From: an uncultured Anaerolineales bacterium
Lineage (GTDB): Bacteria > Chloroflexota > Anaerolineae > Anaerolineales > Villigracilaceae
Direction of reading: 5' to 3'
DNA: 29,833 bases
Assembly: GCA_937928015.1 (NCBI GenBank)
Contig: CALFXA010000239.1
Coordinates: 1-29,833, forward strand
A program made the translations under genes and the position numbers. Positions 13,766 through 26,336 of this stretch are shown piece after piece (the stretch's first letter is position 1; each line of letters begins with the position of its first letter). A model generated the notes under the pieces. The model had not been told where the DNA came from. It made no database searches and was given only the letters and a program-made list of their open reading frames with translations.

Positions 13766-14437
13766 TCATTTTAAATCAAAATACGACTGAAGTTTACTCA
13801 TTGGTAAATTTGCTAATGAATCTACGCGCAAGCTCTCGCCTTCAAAGGTCAGCATGGACGTAATGGGGTTGGGTACGGCCACCACGAAGAGTCCCGCCGC
13901 GCACGCAGCCTTCACGCCGTTGGGCGAGTCCTCGAAGGCCACCGCCTCGTCGGCGCGCACGCCCAGGGTTTCCATCGCCTTGAGGAATAAATCGGGATAC
14001 GGCTTGGTGCGGCCGGTCGGCACATCGTCGGCACAGATGACGTGGTCGAAGCGGTCGAACAGGCCAAGGCGCGTGAGATGTGTGTCCACCCAGGCGTGGG
14101 GCGAGCTCGAAGCGACGGCCAGCCCCATGCGGCGGAGTCGGGCCTCGGTCAGGAGATCCAGCACCCCGGGCCGCACCGACTGGGAGCGAATCAACTCATC
14201 GCTCGTGGACCTGTGCCTGCCGCGCATCAAAGCGGCGTCGGCCCCGCCCGAGGTCAGTTCCGCCAAATGGATGGCCGCGTCGAAGTGGGACTGGCCGAGC
14301 CCGCCGATGATGCGGCCCCACTGCTCGATGGGCATCTCCACCCCGTGCTCGCCGTAGATGGCCTGCCAGGCGCGGAACTCGGGCGTTTCCGTGTCGAGGA
14401 TCAGCCCGTCGAAGTCGAAGATCAAGGCTTTAATCAT
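13766..14437 (-). CDS. HAD-superfamily hydrolase (beta-phosphoglucomutase-like)
   Basis: 223 residues, a subfamily IA HAD phosphatase with a helical cap. Motif I is DFDGLILDTE (Asp8, Asp10), motif II VASSS (Ser110), motif III TKPYPD (Lys145) and motif IV AFEDSPNG (Glu169, Asp170). The FDGLILDTE start is shared by beta-phosphoglucomutases and sugar-phosphate phosphatases, so a small phosphorylated metabolite is the likely substrate. It is a different subgroup from the broken HAD gene at 123-794. Reading leftwards, it starts 26 nt after the nuo terminator, with AAAGGGA before the ATG and a TACAAT (14461 to 14456) that could be a -10 box. Its role next to the desaturase is not evident. Confidence 0.92.
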   Translation of the reverse strand: MIKALIFDFDGLILDTETPEFRAWQAIYGEHGVEMPIEQWGRIIGGLGQSHFDAAIHLAELTSGGADAALMRGRHRSTSDELIRSQSVRPGVLDLLTEARLRRMGLAVASSSPHAWVDTHLTRLGLFDRFDHVICADDVPTGRTKPYPDLFLKAMETLGVRADEAVAFEDSPNGVKAACAAGLFVVAVPNPITSMLTFEGESLRVDSLANLPMSKLQSYFDLK

Positions 14438-14462
14438 GGGTCCCTTTCTCGCGTGATTGTAT

Positions 14463-14492
14463 CAAAAGAAAGGCCCCCGAAATTCGGGGGCC
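14463..14492 (-). terminator. Terminator of the nuo operon
   Basis: On the minus strand an 8-bp GC-rich stem (GGCCCCCG/CGGGGGCC, 14492-14485 with 14479-14472) with an AATTT loop is followed by TTTCTTTT. It begins 19 nt after the nuoN stop. Confidence 0.85.
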
Positions 14493-14511
14493 AGAGTTGG
14501 TTCGCGGAAAT

Positions 14512-15966
14512 TTAGAACAACCTCAAGACGGCGCTGCTGGCCCAGGCGAACAGGGGCTGCGGCACGAAGCTGAGGATCACGGTCGCCAGGGCGGTCAGGC
14601 CCCAGGTGAAGTTCAACCAGAACTCGCTGCCTGTCTGCGGTTCACCTTCCTGCATGAACATATTCACCACCACGCGCAGATAGTAGTACGCGGAGATGAG
14701 CGAGGTCACCACGCCCACGATCGCCAGCCAGATGAAGCCACCGTCGATCACGGCGCGGAAGAGATAGAACTTGCCGACCATGCCGATGGTGGGCGGGAAG
14801 CCGATTAGCGAGAGCATGAAGACGGTCATTGCCAGCGCCAGCGGACGATTCTTCCAGAACAGGCCCGCGTAGTCGCTGACCTCGAGTCCCTTGCCGCCCT
14901 GCTTCTCCAGCGCGATGACCACACCCCATGCGCCGAAGTTGGTCACGGCATAGGCGGCGAGGTAGAACAATCCCGCCGCCACCGAGACGGGCATGACCTG
15001 CGGGTTGCCGTAGGGCACGAAGGCCATCAGGATGTAGCCTGCGTGCGCGATGCTGGAGTAGGCCAGCAGGCGCTTGATATTGGTCTGCGAGACCGCGATC
15101 AGGTTGCCGACGATCATGGTCAGCGCCGCAAGGGCCGCGAAGATGGGCGTCAGGTCGGCGGTGAGGGTGGGGAAGGCCAGCGCGAAGACGCGCAGCAGCG
15201 CGGCGAAGCCCGCGATCTTGGCACCCGAGGCCATAAATGCCGTCACCGAGGTGGGCGCGCCCTGGTACACGTCGGGGGTCCACATGTGGAAAGGCACGAC
15301 GGCCACCTTGAAGCCGAATCCCACCAGGAGCAGAGCCGCGCCGATGGTCAGGAGCAGGCCGGAGGTCCCGGTTGAGGCGGCGGTCATGATCCCGCTGTAG
15401 GAGGTGCTGCCCGTCGCGCCGAAGATCAACGCAATGCCGTAGACGAGGAACCCGGTCGAGAACGAGCCGAGCAGGAAATACTTAAGGCCCGCTTCTTCCG
15501 ATTCGATCTGGCGCGCGTTGAGGGCGGCCAGCACGTAGAGCGGGATGGAGAGCAGTTCGAGGGCAATGAACACCACGATCAGGTCGGAGGCCTGGACCAT
15601 GAGCATCATGCCGACCACGCTGAAGAGCAGCAGGGTGTAGTACTCGCCGCGCTCCAGGCCCATGCGGCGGACGTAGCCGTAGGCCAAGGCCACACCGAAC
15701 AGACCGCTGACCAGCAACATGGCGTTGAGGAAGGTAGAAAAGCCGTCGAGGGTCACCATGCCTTTGAAGCCGGTGCTCGTTCCGCCGACCTGCGTCAGCG
15801 TGATGCCGAGGGACGCCGCCAGGCCGAGGGCGGCCAGCACGGCCGTCCAGCCTTTGCGCTCGTGCGGGATGAAGAGGTCCGCCACCAGAAGCGCGCAGGC
15901 CCAGACCGTCAGCACGATGGCGGGCAGGATGGTGGTGAGATCACTGGGATTGATGTACTGTGACAT
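14512..15966 (-). CDS. nuoN: NADH-quinone oxidoreductase subunit N
   Basis: 484 residues, about 14 membrane helices. NuoN is one of three antiporter-like subunits of the complex I membrane arm and forms a proton channel. Key charged residues are visible: Glu137 in IALELLS (channel entrance), Lys220 in GFGFKVAVVPFH and Lys250 in FMASGAK. The PFHMWTPDVYQGAPT signature is intact. I chose the ATG at 15966, 7 nt after GGAG; a TTG four codons upstream overlaps that site. It lies 33 nt after nuoM and is the last nuo gene, with a terminator directly behind. Confidence 0.97.
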   Translation of the reverse strand: MSQYINPSDLTTILPAIVLTVWACALLVADLFIPHERKGWTAVLAALGLAASLGITLTQVGGTSTGFKGMVTLDGFSTFLNAMLLVSGLFGVALAYGYVRRMGLERGEYYTLLLFSVVGMMLMVQASDLIVVFIALELLSIPLYVLAALNARQIESEEAGLKYFLLGSFSTGFLVYGIALIFGATGSTSYSGIMTAASTGTSGLLLTIGAALLLVGFGFKVAVVPFHMWTPDVYQGAPTSVTAFMASGAKIAGFAALLRVFALAFPTLTADLTPIFAALAALTMIVGNLIAVSQTNIKRLLAYSSIAHAGYILMAFVPYGNPQVMPVSVAAGLFYLAAYAVTNFGAWGVVIALEKQGGKGLEVSDYAGLFWKNRPLALAMTVFMLSLIGFPPTIGMVGKFYLFRAVIDGGFIWLAIVGVVTSLISAYYYLRVVVNMFMQEGEPQTGSEFWLNFTWGLTALATVILSFVPQPLFAWASSAVLRLF

Positions 15967-15999
15967 TAGACGCTCCAAGAGCGGGCATGGACGTCCATG

Positions 16000-17511
16000 C
16001 TACGGCAGGGGCAGGGCGGCCACGAGGTTGTGAACCGTGGGGGTCATCAGATCGAAGAAGGGCTTGGGGTACAGGCCGATCCAGAAGATGAAGATGAGCA
16101 GCGGCAGGACGGTGAGGATCTCGCGCCAATTCAGGTCGCGCAGGGCGTGACCGTGATGTTTGACCTCTTCGACGATGGAGCCGGTCGGGCCGAGGAACAT
16201 CTTCTGGAACATGTACAGGATGTAGACGGCCGCCATGATGACGCCCGCCGCCGAGATGCCCGCGAACCACGGGCTGCCGATGGCTTGCGAACCGAACGCG
16301 CCCAGCAGGATGGTGAACTCGCCGACGAAACCGTTCAGGCCAGGCAGGCCCATCGAAGAGAGCGAGGCGATCAGCATGATGGTGCCGAAGATCGGGGTGA
16401 TCTTCCACAGGCCGCCGTAGACTTTGATCTCGCGGGTGTGAGTCTGTTCGTAGATCATACCGATCAGAAGGAACAACGCGCCGGTGCTGAGACCGTGGTT
16501 GATCATTTGCAGGATGGCGCCTTCGATACCCTGTTCGTTGAGCGCGAACATGCCCAGCATCACGAAGCCAAGGTGGGAAACGGACGAGTAAGCCACCAGC
16601 TTCTTGACGTCGGACTGGGCGTAGGAGACCGCCGCGCCGTAGATGATGCCGATGGTCGCGAAGAGCGCGATCCACGGGGCCATCTGTACCGCCGCCTGCG
16701 GGAAGAGCGGAATGTTGAAGCGCAGGAAACCGTAGGTACCCATCTTCAGCAGCACGCCCGCCAGGATGACGGAGCCAGCCGTGGGGGCTTCCACGTGGGC
16801 ATCGGGCAGCCACGAGTGTAGCGGCCACATCGGCACCTTGATGGCGAAGGCGGCCGTGAAGGCCAGGAACAACCAGAACTGCACGCCGTTGGGGATGCCG
16901 CCCTTGGCGATCATCTCAGGCACGGAGAAGGTCTGCTGATAGATGCCCAACCACAGGATGGCCAGCAGCATCAGGATGGAACCCGCCATGGTGTACAGGA
17001 AGAACTTCACCGCGGCGTAGATGCGGCGCGGGCCGCCCCAAATGCCGATCAGGAAGTACATTGGGACCAGGGTGAATTCCCAGAAGATGTAGAACAGGAA
17101 CAGGTCCTGCGCGAGGAATACGCCCATCATGCCCACTTCGAGCAACAGGAAGAACATCATGAAGTCCTTCACACGCTCCTCCACCGCCGTCCAGGTGGAC
17201 AGGATGGAGATGGGGGTCAGGAAGGCTGTCAGTAACACGAGCAGGATCGAGAGGCCGTCCACGCCCAGGTGATACTGGATGTTCCAGCCCGCGACGGTAA
17301 TCCAGTCGTAAGGCTTGCCCAACTGCAGGGACGGATTCGACGCGTCGAACATCGAAAGCACCCACAGCGACAGGCCGAAGGTCACCAGGGTGGTGACCAG
17401 CGCCGTCCAGCGCAGGAGATTCTTCCGCTCGCCAGGGATGAAGGCCAGCGCCAGCACACCCAGCAGCGGGAAGAAGGTCAGGAGGGTAAGAGGTTGCGAA
17501 AGAAATTCCAT
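16000..17511 (-). CDS. nuoM: NADH-quinone oxidoreductase subunit M
   Basis: 503 residues, about 14 membrane helices. This is the middle antiporter-like subunit of the membrane arm. The channel residues known from E. coli have clear counterparts: Glu145 in FWEFTLVPM (E. coli Glu144), Lys225 in FAIKVPMWPLH (Lys234) and Lys256 in VLLKMGTYG (Lys265). The LHSWLPDAHVEAPT signature is complete. The ATG at 17511 has GAGGAA about 5 nt upstream. It is 22 nt from nuoL and 33 nt from nuoN. Length and motifs are typical, with no anomaly. Confidence 0.98.
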   Translation of the reverse strand: MEFLSQPLTLLTFFPLLGVLALAFIPGERKNLLRWTALVTTLVTFGLSLWVLSMFDASNPSLQLGKPYDWITVAGWNIQYHLGVDGLSILLVLLTAFLTPISILSTWTAVEERVKDFMMFFLLLEVGMMGVFLAQDLFLFYIFWEFTLVPMYFLIGIWGGPRRIYAAVKFFLYTMAGSILMLLAILWLGIYQQTFSVPEMIAKGGIPNGVQFWLFLAFTAAFAIKVPMWPLHSWLPDAHVEAPTAGSVILAGVLLKMGTYGFLRFNIPLFPQAAVQMAPWIALFATIGIIYGAAVSYAQSDVKKLVAYSSVSHLGFVMLGMFALNEQGIEGAILQMINHGLSTGALFLLIGMIYEQTHTREIKVYGGLWKITPIFGTIMLIASLSSMGLPGLNGFVGEFTILLGAFGSQAIGSPWFAGISAAGVIMAAVYILYMFQKMFLGPTGSIVEEVKHHGHALRDLNWREILTVLPLLIFIFWIGLYPKPFFDLMTPTVHNLVAALPLP

Positions 17512-17533
17512 GTCCGTTCCTCGTTTCTACGAG

Positions 17534-19636
<2,103 letters not shown>

Positions 19637-19639
19637 GCG

Positions 19640-19941
19640 TTATCCCTTCAGGCTGTTCATTTCGTCCACGTTGATGCTGTGGCGGCTCTTGAAGATTTGC
19701 ACAATCAGCGCCAGGCCCACGGCCACTTCCGCGGCGGCCACCGTCATCACGAAGAAGACGAAGATCTGACCATCCAGGCTGCCATGCATGCTGGCGAACG
19801 AGACGAAGGCCAGGTTGGCGGCGTTCAACATCAACTCAACCGACATGAAGATGATCAGCGGATTGCGGCGGACCAATACTCCCATCGCGCCGATGGTGAA
19901 CAACACCGCCGAGAGCAGGATGTAATAACTGATATCGACCA

Positions 19942-19942
<1 letters not shown>
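19640..19942 (-). CDS. nuoK: NADH-quinone oxidoreductase subunit K
   Basis: 100 residues, three membrane helices. The two essential membrane glutamates are exactly where E. coli NuoK has them: Glu36 ([11 protein letters not shown]) and Glu72 ([11 protein letters not shown]). They belong to the chain of charged residues linking quinone chemistry to the proton channels. The ATG shares its A with the last base of the nuoJ stop (TAATG), which implies translational coupling. The frame is open far upstream within nuoJ, but the homology and length fix this start. Confidence 0.98.
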
Positions 19943-20466
<524 letters not shown>

Positions 20467-20469
20467 AGA

Positions 20470-20988
20470 CTAATCCTGTGGGTCTTTCATCTCGGGCACC
20501 GAGCGCTTGTACACGCCGGGTTCCACCTTGCGGGGCGTGATCATGGCGGTGTCGGGCACGGCTTCGAGCAGCATTTCCTTGGGGTAGATCGCCTGCCGGC
20601 GGTCGGTGAAGGACAGTTCGTAGTTGTCGCCCAGTACGATGGCCTCGGTCGGGCAGGCATCCTCGCAGAAGCCGCAATAGATGCAGCGCAGCATGTTGAT
20701 CTCGTAAGTGGAGGCGTACCGCTCACCGGGCGAGAAGCGTTTCTCGTCCGTGTTCTCGGAAGCTTCCACGAAGATCGCGTCCGCGGGACAGGCCGCCGCG
20801 CACAACGAACAGCCGATGCACTTCTCCAGGCCGTTCTCGTAACGTTTCAATACGTGACGACCGCGGAAGCGCGGGCGGACTTCCCGCTTCTCCTCGGGAT
20901 ATTGCACCGTGACGGGTTTCTCGAACAGCGACGCAAAGGTGCGCGCCAACCCGCGGCTGAGTTCCCAGATCGGCTCAACGAATCGCAT
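20470..20988 (-). CDS. nuoI: NADH-quinone oxidoreductase subunit I (two 4Fe-4S clusters)
   Basis: 172 residues. An 8-iron ferredoxin-type protein that carries clusters N6a and N6b and passes electrons from NuoG to NuoB. Both Cys motifs are complete: [12 protein letters not shown] (Cys57, 60, 63, 67) and [12 protein letters not shown] (Cys102, 105, 108, 112). The N-terminal amphipathic stretch with [12 protein letters not shown] is usual for the family and contacts NuoH. Its first 14 nt overlap the end of nuoH, so it is probably translated by coupling. Confidence 0.98.
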   Translation of the reverse strand: MRFVEPIWELSRGLARTFASLFEKPVTVQYPEEKREVRPRFRGRHVLKRYENGLEKCIGCSLCAAACPADAIFVEASENTDEKRFSPGERYASTYEINMLRCIYCGFCEDACPTEAIVLGDNYELSFTDRRQAIYPKEMLLEAVPDTAMITPRKVEPGVYKRSVPEMKDPQD

Positions 20989-22111
20989 AGCTCTTTCTCC
21001 TCAAGGCCTGGTCGATCATGGCAGTCGCGAACAATCCCACGACAATCGAAACCACGGGGACCAGCCAGATGTAGCCTGGATTTAACTCCTGCGCCAGTAA
21101 AACACCCACTGCCGAGATGAACACCACCGCCAGCGAAAGCGGCAGCAACACCTTCCAGCCGAAGGACATCAGGCGGTCATAGCGGATGCGCGGCCAGGTG
21201 GCGCGGATCCAGATCATGAAGAACAGCAGGACGACAACTTTCAGCAACAGGTAGATCGGACCCAGCCACCAATTCTGATCCACGCTCAGGAAGGTATCCT
21301 TCAGGAACCAGAACTCGCGGTAGCCGCCGAAGAACAGCGTGGCCGCGATCATGCTGATGGCGATCATCTTCTGATATTCGGCCATGAAGAACAACGCGAA
21401 CTTCATGCCCGAGTATTCGGAGTGGTAGCCCGCCGTCAGTTCCTGCTCGGCCTCGGGCATGTCGAACGGCGCGCGGTTGACCTCGGCCAGCGTCACGATC
21501 ATGAAGATCAGCGCACCGACCGGCTGGACCACCGCGAACCACACACCCTTCTGCGCATCCACGATGTCGTGCAGGTTCATCGAGTTGCCCAGCAGGATGG
21601 CGGTCACGAAGCCCAGGCCCAGCGAGAGTTCGTACGAGATCATCTGCGCCGAAGAGCGCAGGCCGCCCAGCATGGCGTATTTGTTATTCGAGGACCAACC
21701 CGCCAACACGATGCCGTACACTGCGATGGACGCCACCGCCATCAGGAACAGTACGCCCACGTTGATGTTCGCCACCGAGAAAACGATCGTCCGCCCGAAG
21801 AGCGTGGTGGTCGGCCCGAACGGGATGACCGCCGCAATCACGATGGACGGCACCATTGTAATGATCGGCGCCCAGAAGAAGACCAGTTTGTCCGCCTTGG
21901 CGGGAGTCAGCTCTTCCTTGAAGATCAGCTTGACCGCATCCGCCACAGGCTGCAAGAGTCCCTGCCAGCCGGCGCGGTTCGGGCCGATGCGCACCTGGAT
22001 CTTCGCCAACGCGCGGCGCTCATACAGCGTCAAATAGGCGAAGCCCGTCAGCAGGGCGAAGATCACGAACAGCGATTTGATCAGCCATTCAACCCAGATC
22101 GTCCAGTCCAT
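20975..22111 (-). CDS. nuoH: NADH-quinone oxidoreductase subunit H
   Basis: 378 residues, eight or nine membrane helices. NuoH forms the heel of the complex and lines the quinone channel with NuoB and NuoD. Hallmarks are [33 protein letters not shown] near the N terminus, [28 protein letters not shown] in the middle, and the acidic loop with [27 protein letters not shown]. The final hydrophobic extension (about 325-366) is somewhat longer than in short homologues. The gene starts 1 nt after the nuoG stop and ends inside the start of nuoI. Confidence 0.98.
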   Translation of the reverse strand: MDWTIWVEWLIKSLFVIFALLTGFAYLTLYERRALAKIQVRIGPNRAGWQGLLQPVADAVKLIFKEELTPAKADKLVFFWAPIITMVPSIVIAAVIPFGPTTTLFGRTIVFSVANINVGVLFLMAVASIAVYGIVLAGWSSNNKYAMLGGLRSSAQMISYELSLGLGFVTAILLGNSMNLHDIVDAQKGVWFAVVQPVGALIFMIVTLAEVNRAPFDMPEAEQELTAGYHSEYSGMKFALFFMAEYQKMIAISMIAATLFFGGYREFWFLKDTFLSVDQNWWLGPIYLLLKVVVLLFFMIWIRATWPRIRYDRLMSFGWKVLLPLSLAVVFISAVGVLLAQELNPGYIWLVPVVSIVVGLFATAMIDQALRRKSYAIR

Positions 22112-22112
22112 A

Positions 22113-24572
22113 TCAACTCACCTTCGCTTCGGCCAGGCCCAGCACCTGCACAGACACGGGCTCGCGCACTGCCAGCCCCATACTGCGCGGGACCAGCACC
22201 ACGCCCGCCGAGATGGTATCGTCAATCTTCACAAGCGCTTCCGCGTTCAGGCCGTTGAAAGCCAGCGACACGCGTCCGCCCGCTCCCACGCCCAGGCGTT
22301 TGGCCGCCTCCGGGTGCAGGTTGACGGTCGGTTCGCCGATGCGCTGCGCCAGCAGTTCCGCCGACGCCACGGTCTGACCACGATCGTACAACTTCGTGAC
22401 GGGGACCGCCAGCAGTTGATCTTCCCTGGGCCGCAGCACAGAGTCGGCGCGGACCTCGGGCAGGCTGACCGTTTCGCCGCGTTCCGCCGCCGTCGAGAGC
22501 TGGACTCCCAGCCCTTGCTTGTTCTCGTAGGTCGTACCGCCATAGTACAGGTCGCCGCGCCCGACAATGGGCCACTGCGACTTGACCTCGGCCAGCTTGT
22601 TGTAGTTCAGGCCCGCAAAGTCGTTCACGGCAACAGCTAAACGGTCGAAGGTGACCATGGCCGAGCCGTTCTCGGTGTTGAGTCCCAGGCGGCGACCGAT
22701 CTCGCCCGCGATGGCAAAATCCGCCTTGGTCTCGCCGCGCGCGGGAACTGCCGCATAGAAACGCTGCACGCGGCGCTCGCCCGAGGTAAAGGTGCCCTCG
22801 CGCTCGGTGTAGGCCTGCGCAGGCAGGACCACGTCCGCCATGTGGGTGGTGAGGGTTTCGAGGATGTCCTGCGCCACGATAAAGCGCGCGCCCTTGAGGG
22901 CCAGCGCCAGCGCGGGATCGTCACCCGCGGGGTCCGCGCCGACGATGTACACGATCTTGTTCTTGAGCGCGGAAGCCAGGTCCGCTTCGGGGCGGAAGCC
23001 CATCTCCCAGGCGCCCTGGTCGTTGGCGCGCTGCCAGACGCCGATCAGGCCGTTGTTGGCCTTGCCGACGTGGTTGCTATCCTTGAGAAGTTTGGCGCAG
23101 GCCGCCGCCAGGTCCGCAGAGCCGCTCAGGCCCAGGCCGTCGCTTCCAAAGAAGACGACCGCGTTCTGCGCGTTCGCAAATTCCTGCGCGATCCTGCCAT
23201 CGCCCTGCAGGTCGGCCACGGTCTTGACTTCGTCACCGTTGGCATAGCGGATAGCATACTTGGCAAAGCGTTCGAGCTTGGTGTGGCGCGAGTTGGCCAC
23301 GATCAGGGTCGCGCCGCGGTCGGCAGCCTGCTTGACGCGCAGATACCAGACAGGCGCTTCTTCATATAAATCCGAGGCCACCACCAGGATCGCGTCACCC
23401 TTGCCGAGCTTGCCCAAGTCCGTGCCCTGGCCCACGCCGACCTGCGCGGTCAGATCGCCGCCGCCCATGTCGGTGTAGAGGATCGACTTGCCGCCCAGGC
23501 CATCGGCCAGGGACTTGAGGTTGAACAGGTCTTCGTTAGAGAGGCGGCCCGAGGCCAGCACCACCACGTCCGATTTGGAGGCTTCGAAGGTTTGGGTCAC
23601 CAGTTCGAAGGCGTCCGTCCAGGAGGCTTTCGCCTGACGGATGGTCGGCTTGACCAGGCGCTGGGCACTCTCCGCGTAGTGATACGCGAAGCGGCCCTTG
23701 TCGCACATCCAGATCTCGTTGACTTCCTCGTTCTGGCGCGGCATGGCGCGTTTGATGACGATCTCGCCGCCCGCCTTGGCTTCGCGGCGGGTGTTGAAGG
23801 TGGTGTTGCAGCCAACCGGACATTGCGAGCAAACCGAGGCCGAGGCCTTGAGTTCCCACGGACGGGCGCCGAAGCGGAAGTCCGCGGTGGTCAGCGCGCC
23901 GACCGGGCAGATGTCGCTGGTATTGCCCGAGAAGGCGGAATCGAACCCGGGTTCCGAGAGCGAAACGATCTGGGTCATGCGGCCGCGCGCTTCGAAACCG
24001 AGCACGGCCTCGCCCACGATCTCGTCCTGGAAGCGGATGCAGCGCGCGCACTGGATGCAGCGTTCGCGGTCCAGCCAGATCAGTTCGCCCAGCGGGACGT
24101 GCTTGGCCAGATGCTGCTTCTCGTCGTAGAGGAAGCGGCTCTTGCCCGGGCCGTGTTCCACGGTCAGATTCTGGAGCGGGCATTCGCCGCCCTTGTCGCA
24201 GATCGGGCAGTCCAGTGGATGCGAGGTCAACAGGAATTCGAGCGTGCCTTTGCGGCCTTCTGTGACTTTGTCGGTCTGCGTCAGCACGACCATGCCTTCA
24301 GACACGGTGTTGGTGCAGGCCGTCTCAAGCTTGGGCATGAACTGGATTTTGGGCTGGCCGTTTTCCATCACGGCCTGGCCGGTGGCGCGGTCGATGACCG
24401 GGCGTCCAACTTCCACCAGGCACATGCGGCAGTTGCCGGCCGGTTCCATCTTCGGGTGGTAGCAGAAGACGGGGATGTCGATGCCCGCCATCTTGGCGGC
24501 ATCCACCACGAGCGTCCCTTCGGGGACCGTGACCTGGACCCCGTCGATTGAAAGTGTTAGCTGTTTCGTCAT
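22113..24572 (-). CDS. nuoG: NADH-quinone oxidoreductase subunit G
   Basis: 819 residues, the largest peripheral subunit. The N-terminal ferredoxin domain binds the 2Fe-2S cluster N1b (Cys37, 48, 51, 86). A His-Cys3 site follows (His118, Cys122, 125, 131; N5), then Cys172, 175, 178 and 222 (N4). A further CxxCxxxC with a distal Cys (248, 251, 255, 290) matches the N7 site found only in some bacteria. The rest is a molybdopterin-oxidoreductase-like domain without cofactor function in complex I. N7 is off the main electron path. The gene starts 10 nt after nuoF. Confidence 0.98.
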   Translation of the reverse strand: MTKQLTLSIDGVQVTVPEGTLVVDAAKMAGIDIPVFCYHPKMEPAGNCRMCLVEVGRPVIDRATGQAVMENGQPKIQFMPKLETACTNTVSEGMVVLTQTDKVTEGRKGTLEFLLTSHPLDCPICDKGGECPLQNLTVEHGPGKSRFLYDEKQHLAKHVPLGELIWLDRERCIQCARCIRFQDEIVGEAVLGFEARGRMTQIVSLSEPGFDSAFSGNTSDICPVGALTTADFRFGARPWELKASASVCSQCPVGCNTTFNTRREAKAGGEIVIKRAMPRQNEEVNEIWMCDKGRFAYHYAESAQRLVKPTIRQAKASWTDAFELVTQTFEASKSDVVVLASGRLSNEDLFNLKSLADGLGGKSILYTDMGGGDLTAQVGVGQGTDLGKLGKGDAILVVASDLYEEAPVWYLRVKQAADRGATLIVANSRHTKLERFAKYAIRYANGDEVKTVADLQGDGRIAQEFANAQNAVVFFGSDGLGLSGSADLAAACAKLLKDSNHVGKANNGLIGVWQRANDQGAWEMGFRPEADLASALKNKIVYIVGADPAGDDPALALALKGARFIVAQDILETLTTHMADVVLPAQAYTEREGTFTSGERRVQRFYAAVPARGETKADFAIAGEIGRRLGLNTENGSAMVTFDRLAVAVNDFAGLNYNKLAEVKSQWPIVGRGDLYYGGTTYENKQGLGVQLSTAAERGETVSLPEVRADSVLRPREDQLLAVPVTKLYDRGQTVASAELLAQRIGEPTVNLHPEAAKRLGVGAGGRVSLAFNGLNAEALVKIDDTISAGVVLVPRSMGLAVREPVSVQVLGLAEAKVS

Positions 24573-24582
24573 GCGGACTCCG

Positions 24583-25830
24583 TTAAGCCTTCACCGCTTT
24601 TTGAAAGTCCTGCGGGAAGCGTTCGATGCCGGTCACCACCGCCATGGTGGCGAACTCGCCCAGCGCGCACAGGCATTTGCCCTGCATCTGCTTGGCCACG
24701 TTGAGCAGCAGGCTCACGTCGTTCTGCGAGCCTTCGCCCGAGTGGATGCGTTCGGTCAGATGCATCATCCAGTGGTTGCCTTCGCGGCAGGGGGTGCATT
24801 TCCCGCACGACTCATGCTTGAAGAAATGGATGGTCTTGTTGATGACCCAGTCGATGGAGACGGTGTCGTCGATGACGATCACCGAGGCCGAGCCGAGGTC
24901 CGCGCCCAGGGTGCGCACGCTGGCATAATCCATCGGCGTGTCGAGGGCCTTGTCGTCCACCACGATCAACGAGGAGGACGCGCCCGCGGGCATGATGGCC
25001 TTGACCGGGCGGTCGTCGAGGATGCCGCCGCCGTAGTTGTAGACCAACTCGCGGAAGGTCGTGCCAAACGGCAGTTCGTAGTTACCCGGCTTCTTGACGC
25101 GTCCCGAAAGCGAGAAGATCTTGACACCAGCGCTGTCGGGCGTGCCCATCGACTTGTACCACTCCGCGCCGTTGGCGAGGATGAGCGGCACGTTGGTGAA
25201 GGTCTCCACATTGTTGACGATGGTCGGCTTGCCGTACAAGCCATAGGCGGGCGGGAACGGCGGGCGGATGCGCGGCTGTCCGCGCTTGCCTTCGATGGAT
25301 TCGAGCAGGGCCGTTTCCTCACCGCAGATGTAGGCGCCTGCGCCAAGGTGGGTGTAGATTTTCAGGGAATAGTCGCTGCCGAAGAGCTTCTCGCCCAGCA
25401 GACCAGCCTTTTCCATGTCGGCGATTTTCTCGTCGAGGAGGGCAGCCACCTGCCAGAACTCGCCGCGCAGGTAGATGTAGGCGGCGTTCGCGCCGACGGC
25501 ATACGAGGCGATGGCGAGTCCCTCCAGGAATTGGAAGGGATTGCTCTCCATGATCTCGCGATCCTTGAAGGTGCCCGGCTCGGACTCGTCGGCGTTGGCG
25601 ACTACGTAATGCGGCCAGTTCTTGTTGTCGATGAAGGACCACTTCATGCCGGTCGGGAAGCCCGCGCCGCCGCGGCCTCGCAGGCCCGAGGCCTTGACCA
25701 CGTCGGTGACTTCGTTGGGTTTCATGGCGGTGATGGCCTTCTTGAAGGCCTCGAAGCCGCCGTTCTTCTGATAGACGTCGAGCTGGTTGAGATTCGGAAT
25801 ATCGCGGTGACGCAGGAGGACGTGTGCCAT
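24583..25830 (-). CDS. nuoF: NADH-quinone oxidoreductase subunit F (NADH/FMN site)
   Basis: 415 residues. NuoF binds NADH and FMN, takes the hydride and passes electrons to cluster N3. The glycine-rich LRGRGGAGFPTGMKW (50-64) is the nucleotide site, ADESEPGTFKDRE (80-92) contacts FMN, and YICGEETAL is present. The N3 ligands are Cys342, 345, 348 (SCGKCTPCREG) and Cys388, spaced 40 apart as expected. I chose the ATG at 25830, 6 nt after a strong AAGGAGGT at the end of nuoE; its A is the last base of the nuoE stop. The open extension upstream of it overlaps nuoE and is spurious. Confidence 0.98.
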   Translation of the reverse strand: MAHVLLRHRDIPNLNQLDVYQKNGGFEAFKKAITAMKPNEVTDVVKASGLRGRGGAGFPTGMKWSFIDNKNWPHYVVANADESEPGTFKDREIMESNPFQFLEGLAIASYAVGANAAYIYLRGEFWQVAALLDEKIADMEKAGLLGEKLFGSDYSLKIYTHLGAGAYICGEETALLESIEGKRGQPRIRPPFPPAYGLYGKPTIVNNVETFTNVPLILANGAEWYKSMGTPDSAGVKIFSLSGRVKKPGNYELPFGTTFRELVYNYGGGILDDRPVKAIMPAGASSSLIVVDDKALDTPMDYASVRTLGADLGSASVIVIDDTVSIDWVINKTIHFFKHESCGKCTPCREGNHWMMHLTERIHSGEGSQNDVSLLLNVAKQMQGKCLCALGEFATMAVVTGIERFPQDFQKAVKA

Positions 25831-26336
25831 TACTTGACCTCCTTGCCCGCGCTCTTGAGCGCTTCGATCAATTCCAGGGTCTTGTCCACGGTCATGTTCT
25901 CGTGATATTGGATTCCATCGGGACCCTGGGTCTGGAACATGGGCGCCTTGTCGCAGGCCGCCAGGCACGTGACCGCTTCGAGCGTCACCAGGCCATCGGG
26001 CGTGGTCTCGCCAACCTGGATGCCGAGATTGCCGCACAAATCCGCAAGGAATTTGTCCGCGCCGCGCAGGGCGCAGGGCAGATCGGTGCAGACCTGCATG
26101 CGGTACTTGCCTGCCTTGTGATCGTGATACAGCGAGTAGAAGCCCACGATGGAGGCCACGTCCGTCTCGGTGATGTCGAGCATCTGGGCGATGTCCTTCA
26201 GCGCGTCCTTGGTGACGTAGCCTTCTTCACGCTGGGCCAGGTACAACAATGGCATGACCGCCGAGCGCTTGTGCTCCGGCGGATACTTTGCCAGGATCTG
26301 ATTTACTTCGTTTGGATATTTTTGCGCCAGACTCAT
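25830..26336 (-). CDS. nuoE: NADH-quinone oxidoreductase subunit E (2Fe-2S)
   Basis: 168 residues. A thioredoxin-like protein that carries the 2Fe-2S cluster N1a beside the flavin. The ligands are Cys83 and Cys88 (CTDLPC), and Cys124 and Cys128 (CLAAC). The N-terminal helical part, with AVMPLLYLAQREEGY, is typical. Its start overlaps the nuoD stop by 4 nt (ATGA) and its stop overlaps the nuoF start by one base. Both overlaps point to coupled synthesis of the NADH module. Confidence 0.98.
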   Translation of the reverse strand: MSLAQKYPNEVNQILAKYPPEHKRSAVMPLLYLAQREEGYVTKDALKDIAQMLDITETDVASIVGFYSLYHDHKAGKYRMQVCTDLPCALRGADKFLADLCGNLGIQVGETTPDGLVTLEAVTCLAACDKAPMFQTQGPDGIQYHENMTVDKTLELIEALKSAGKEVK

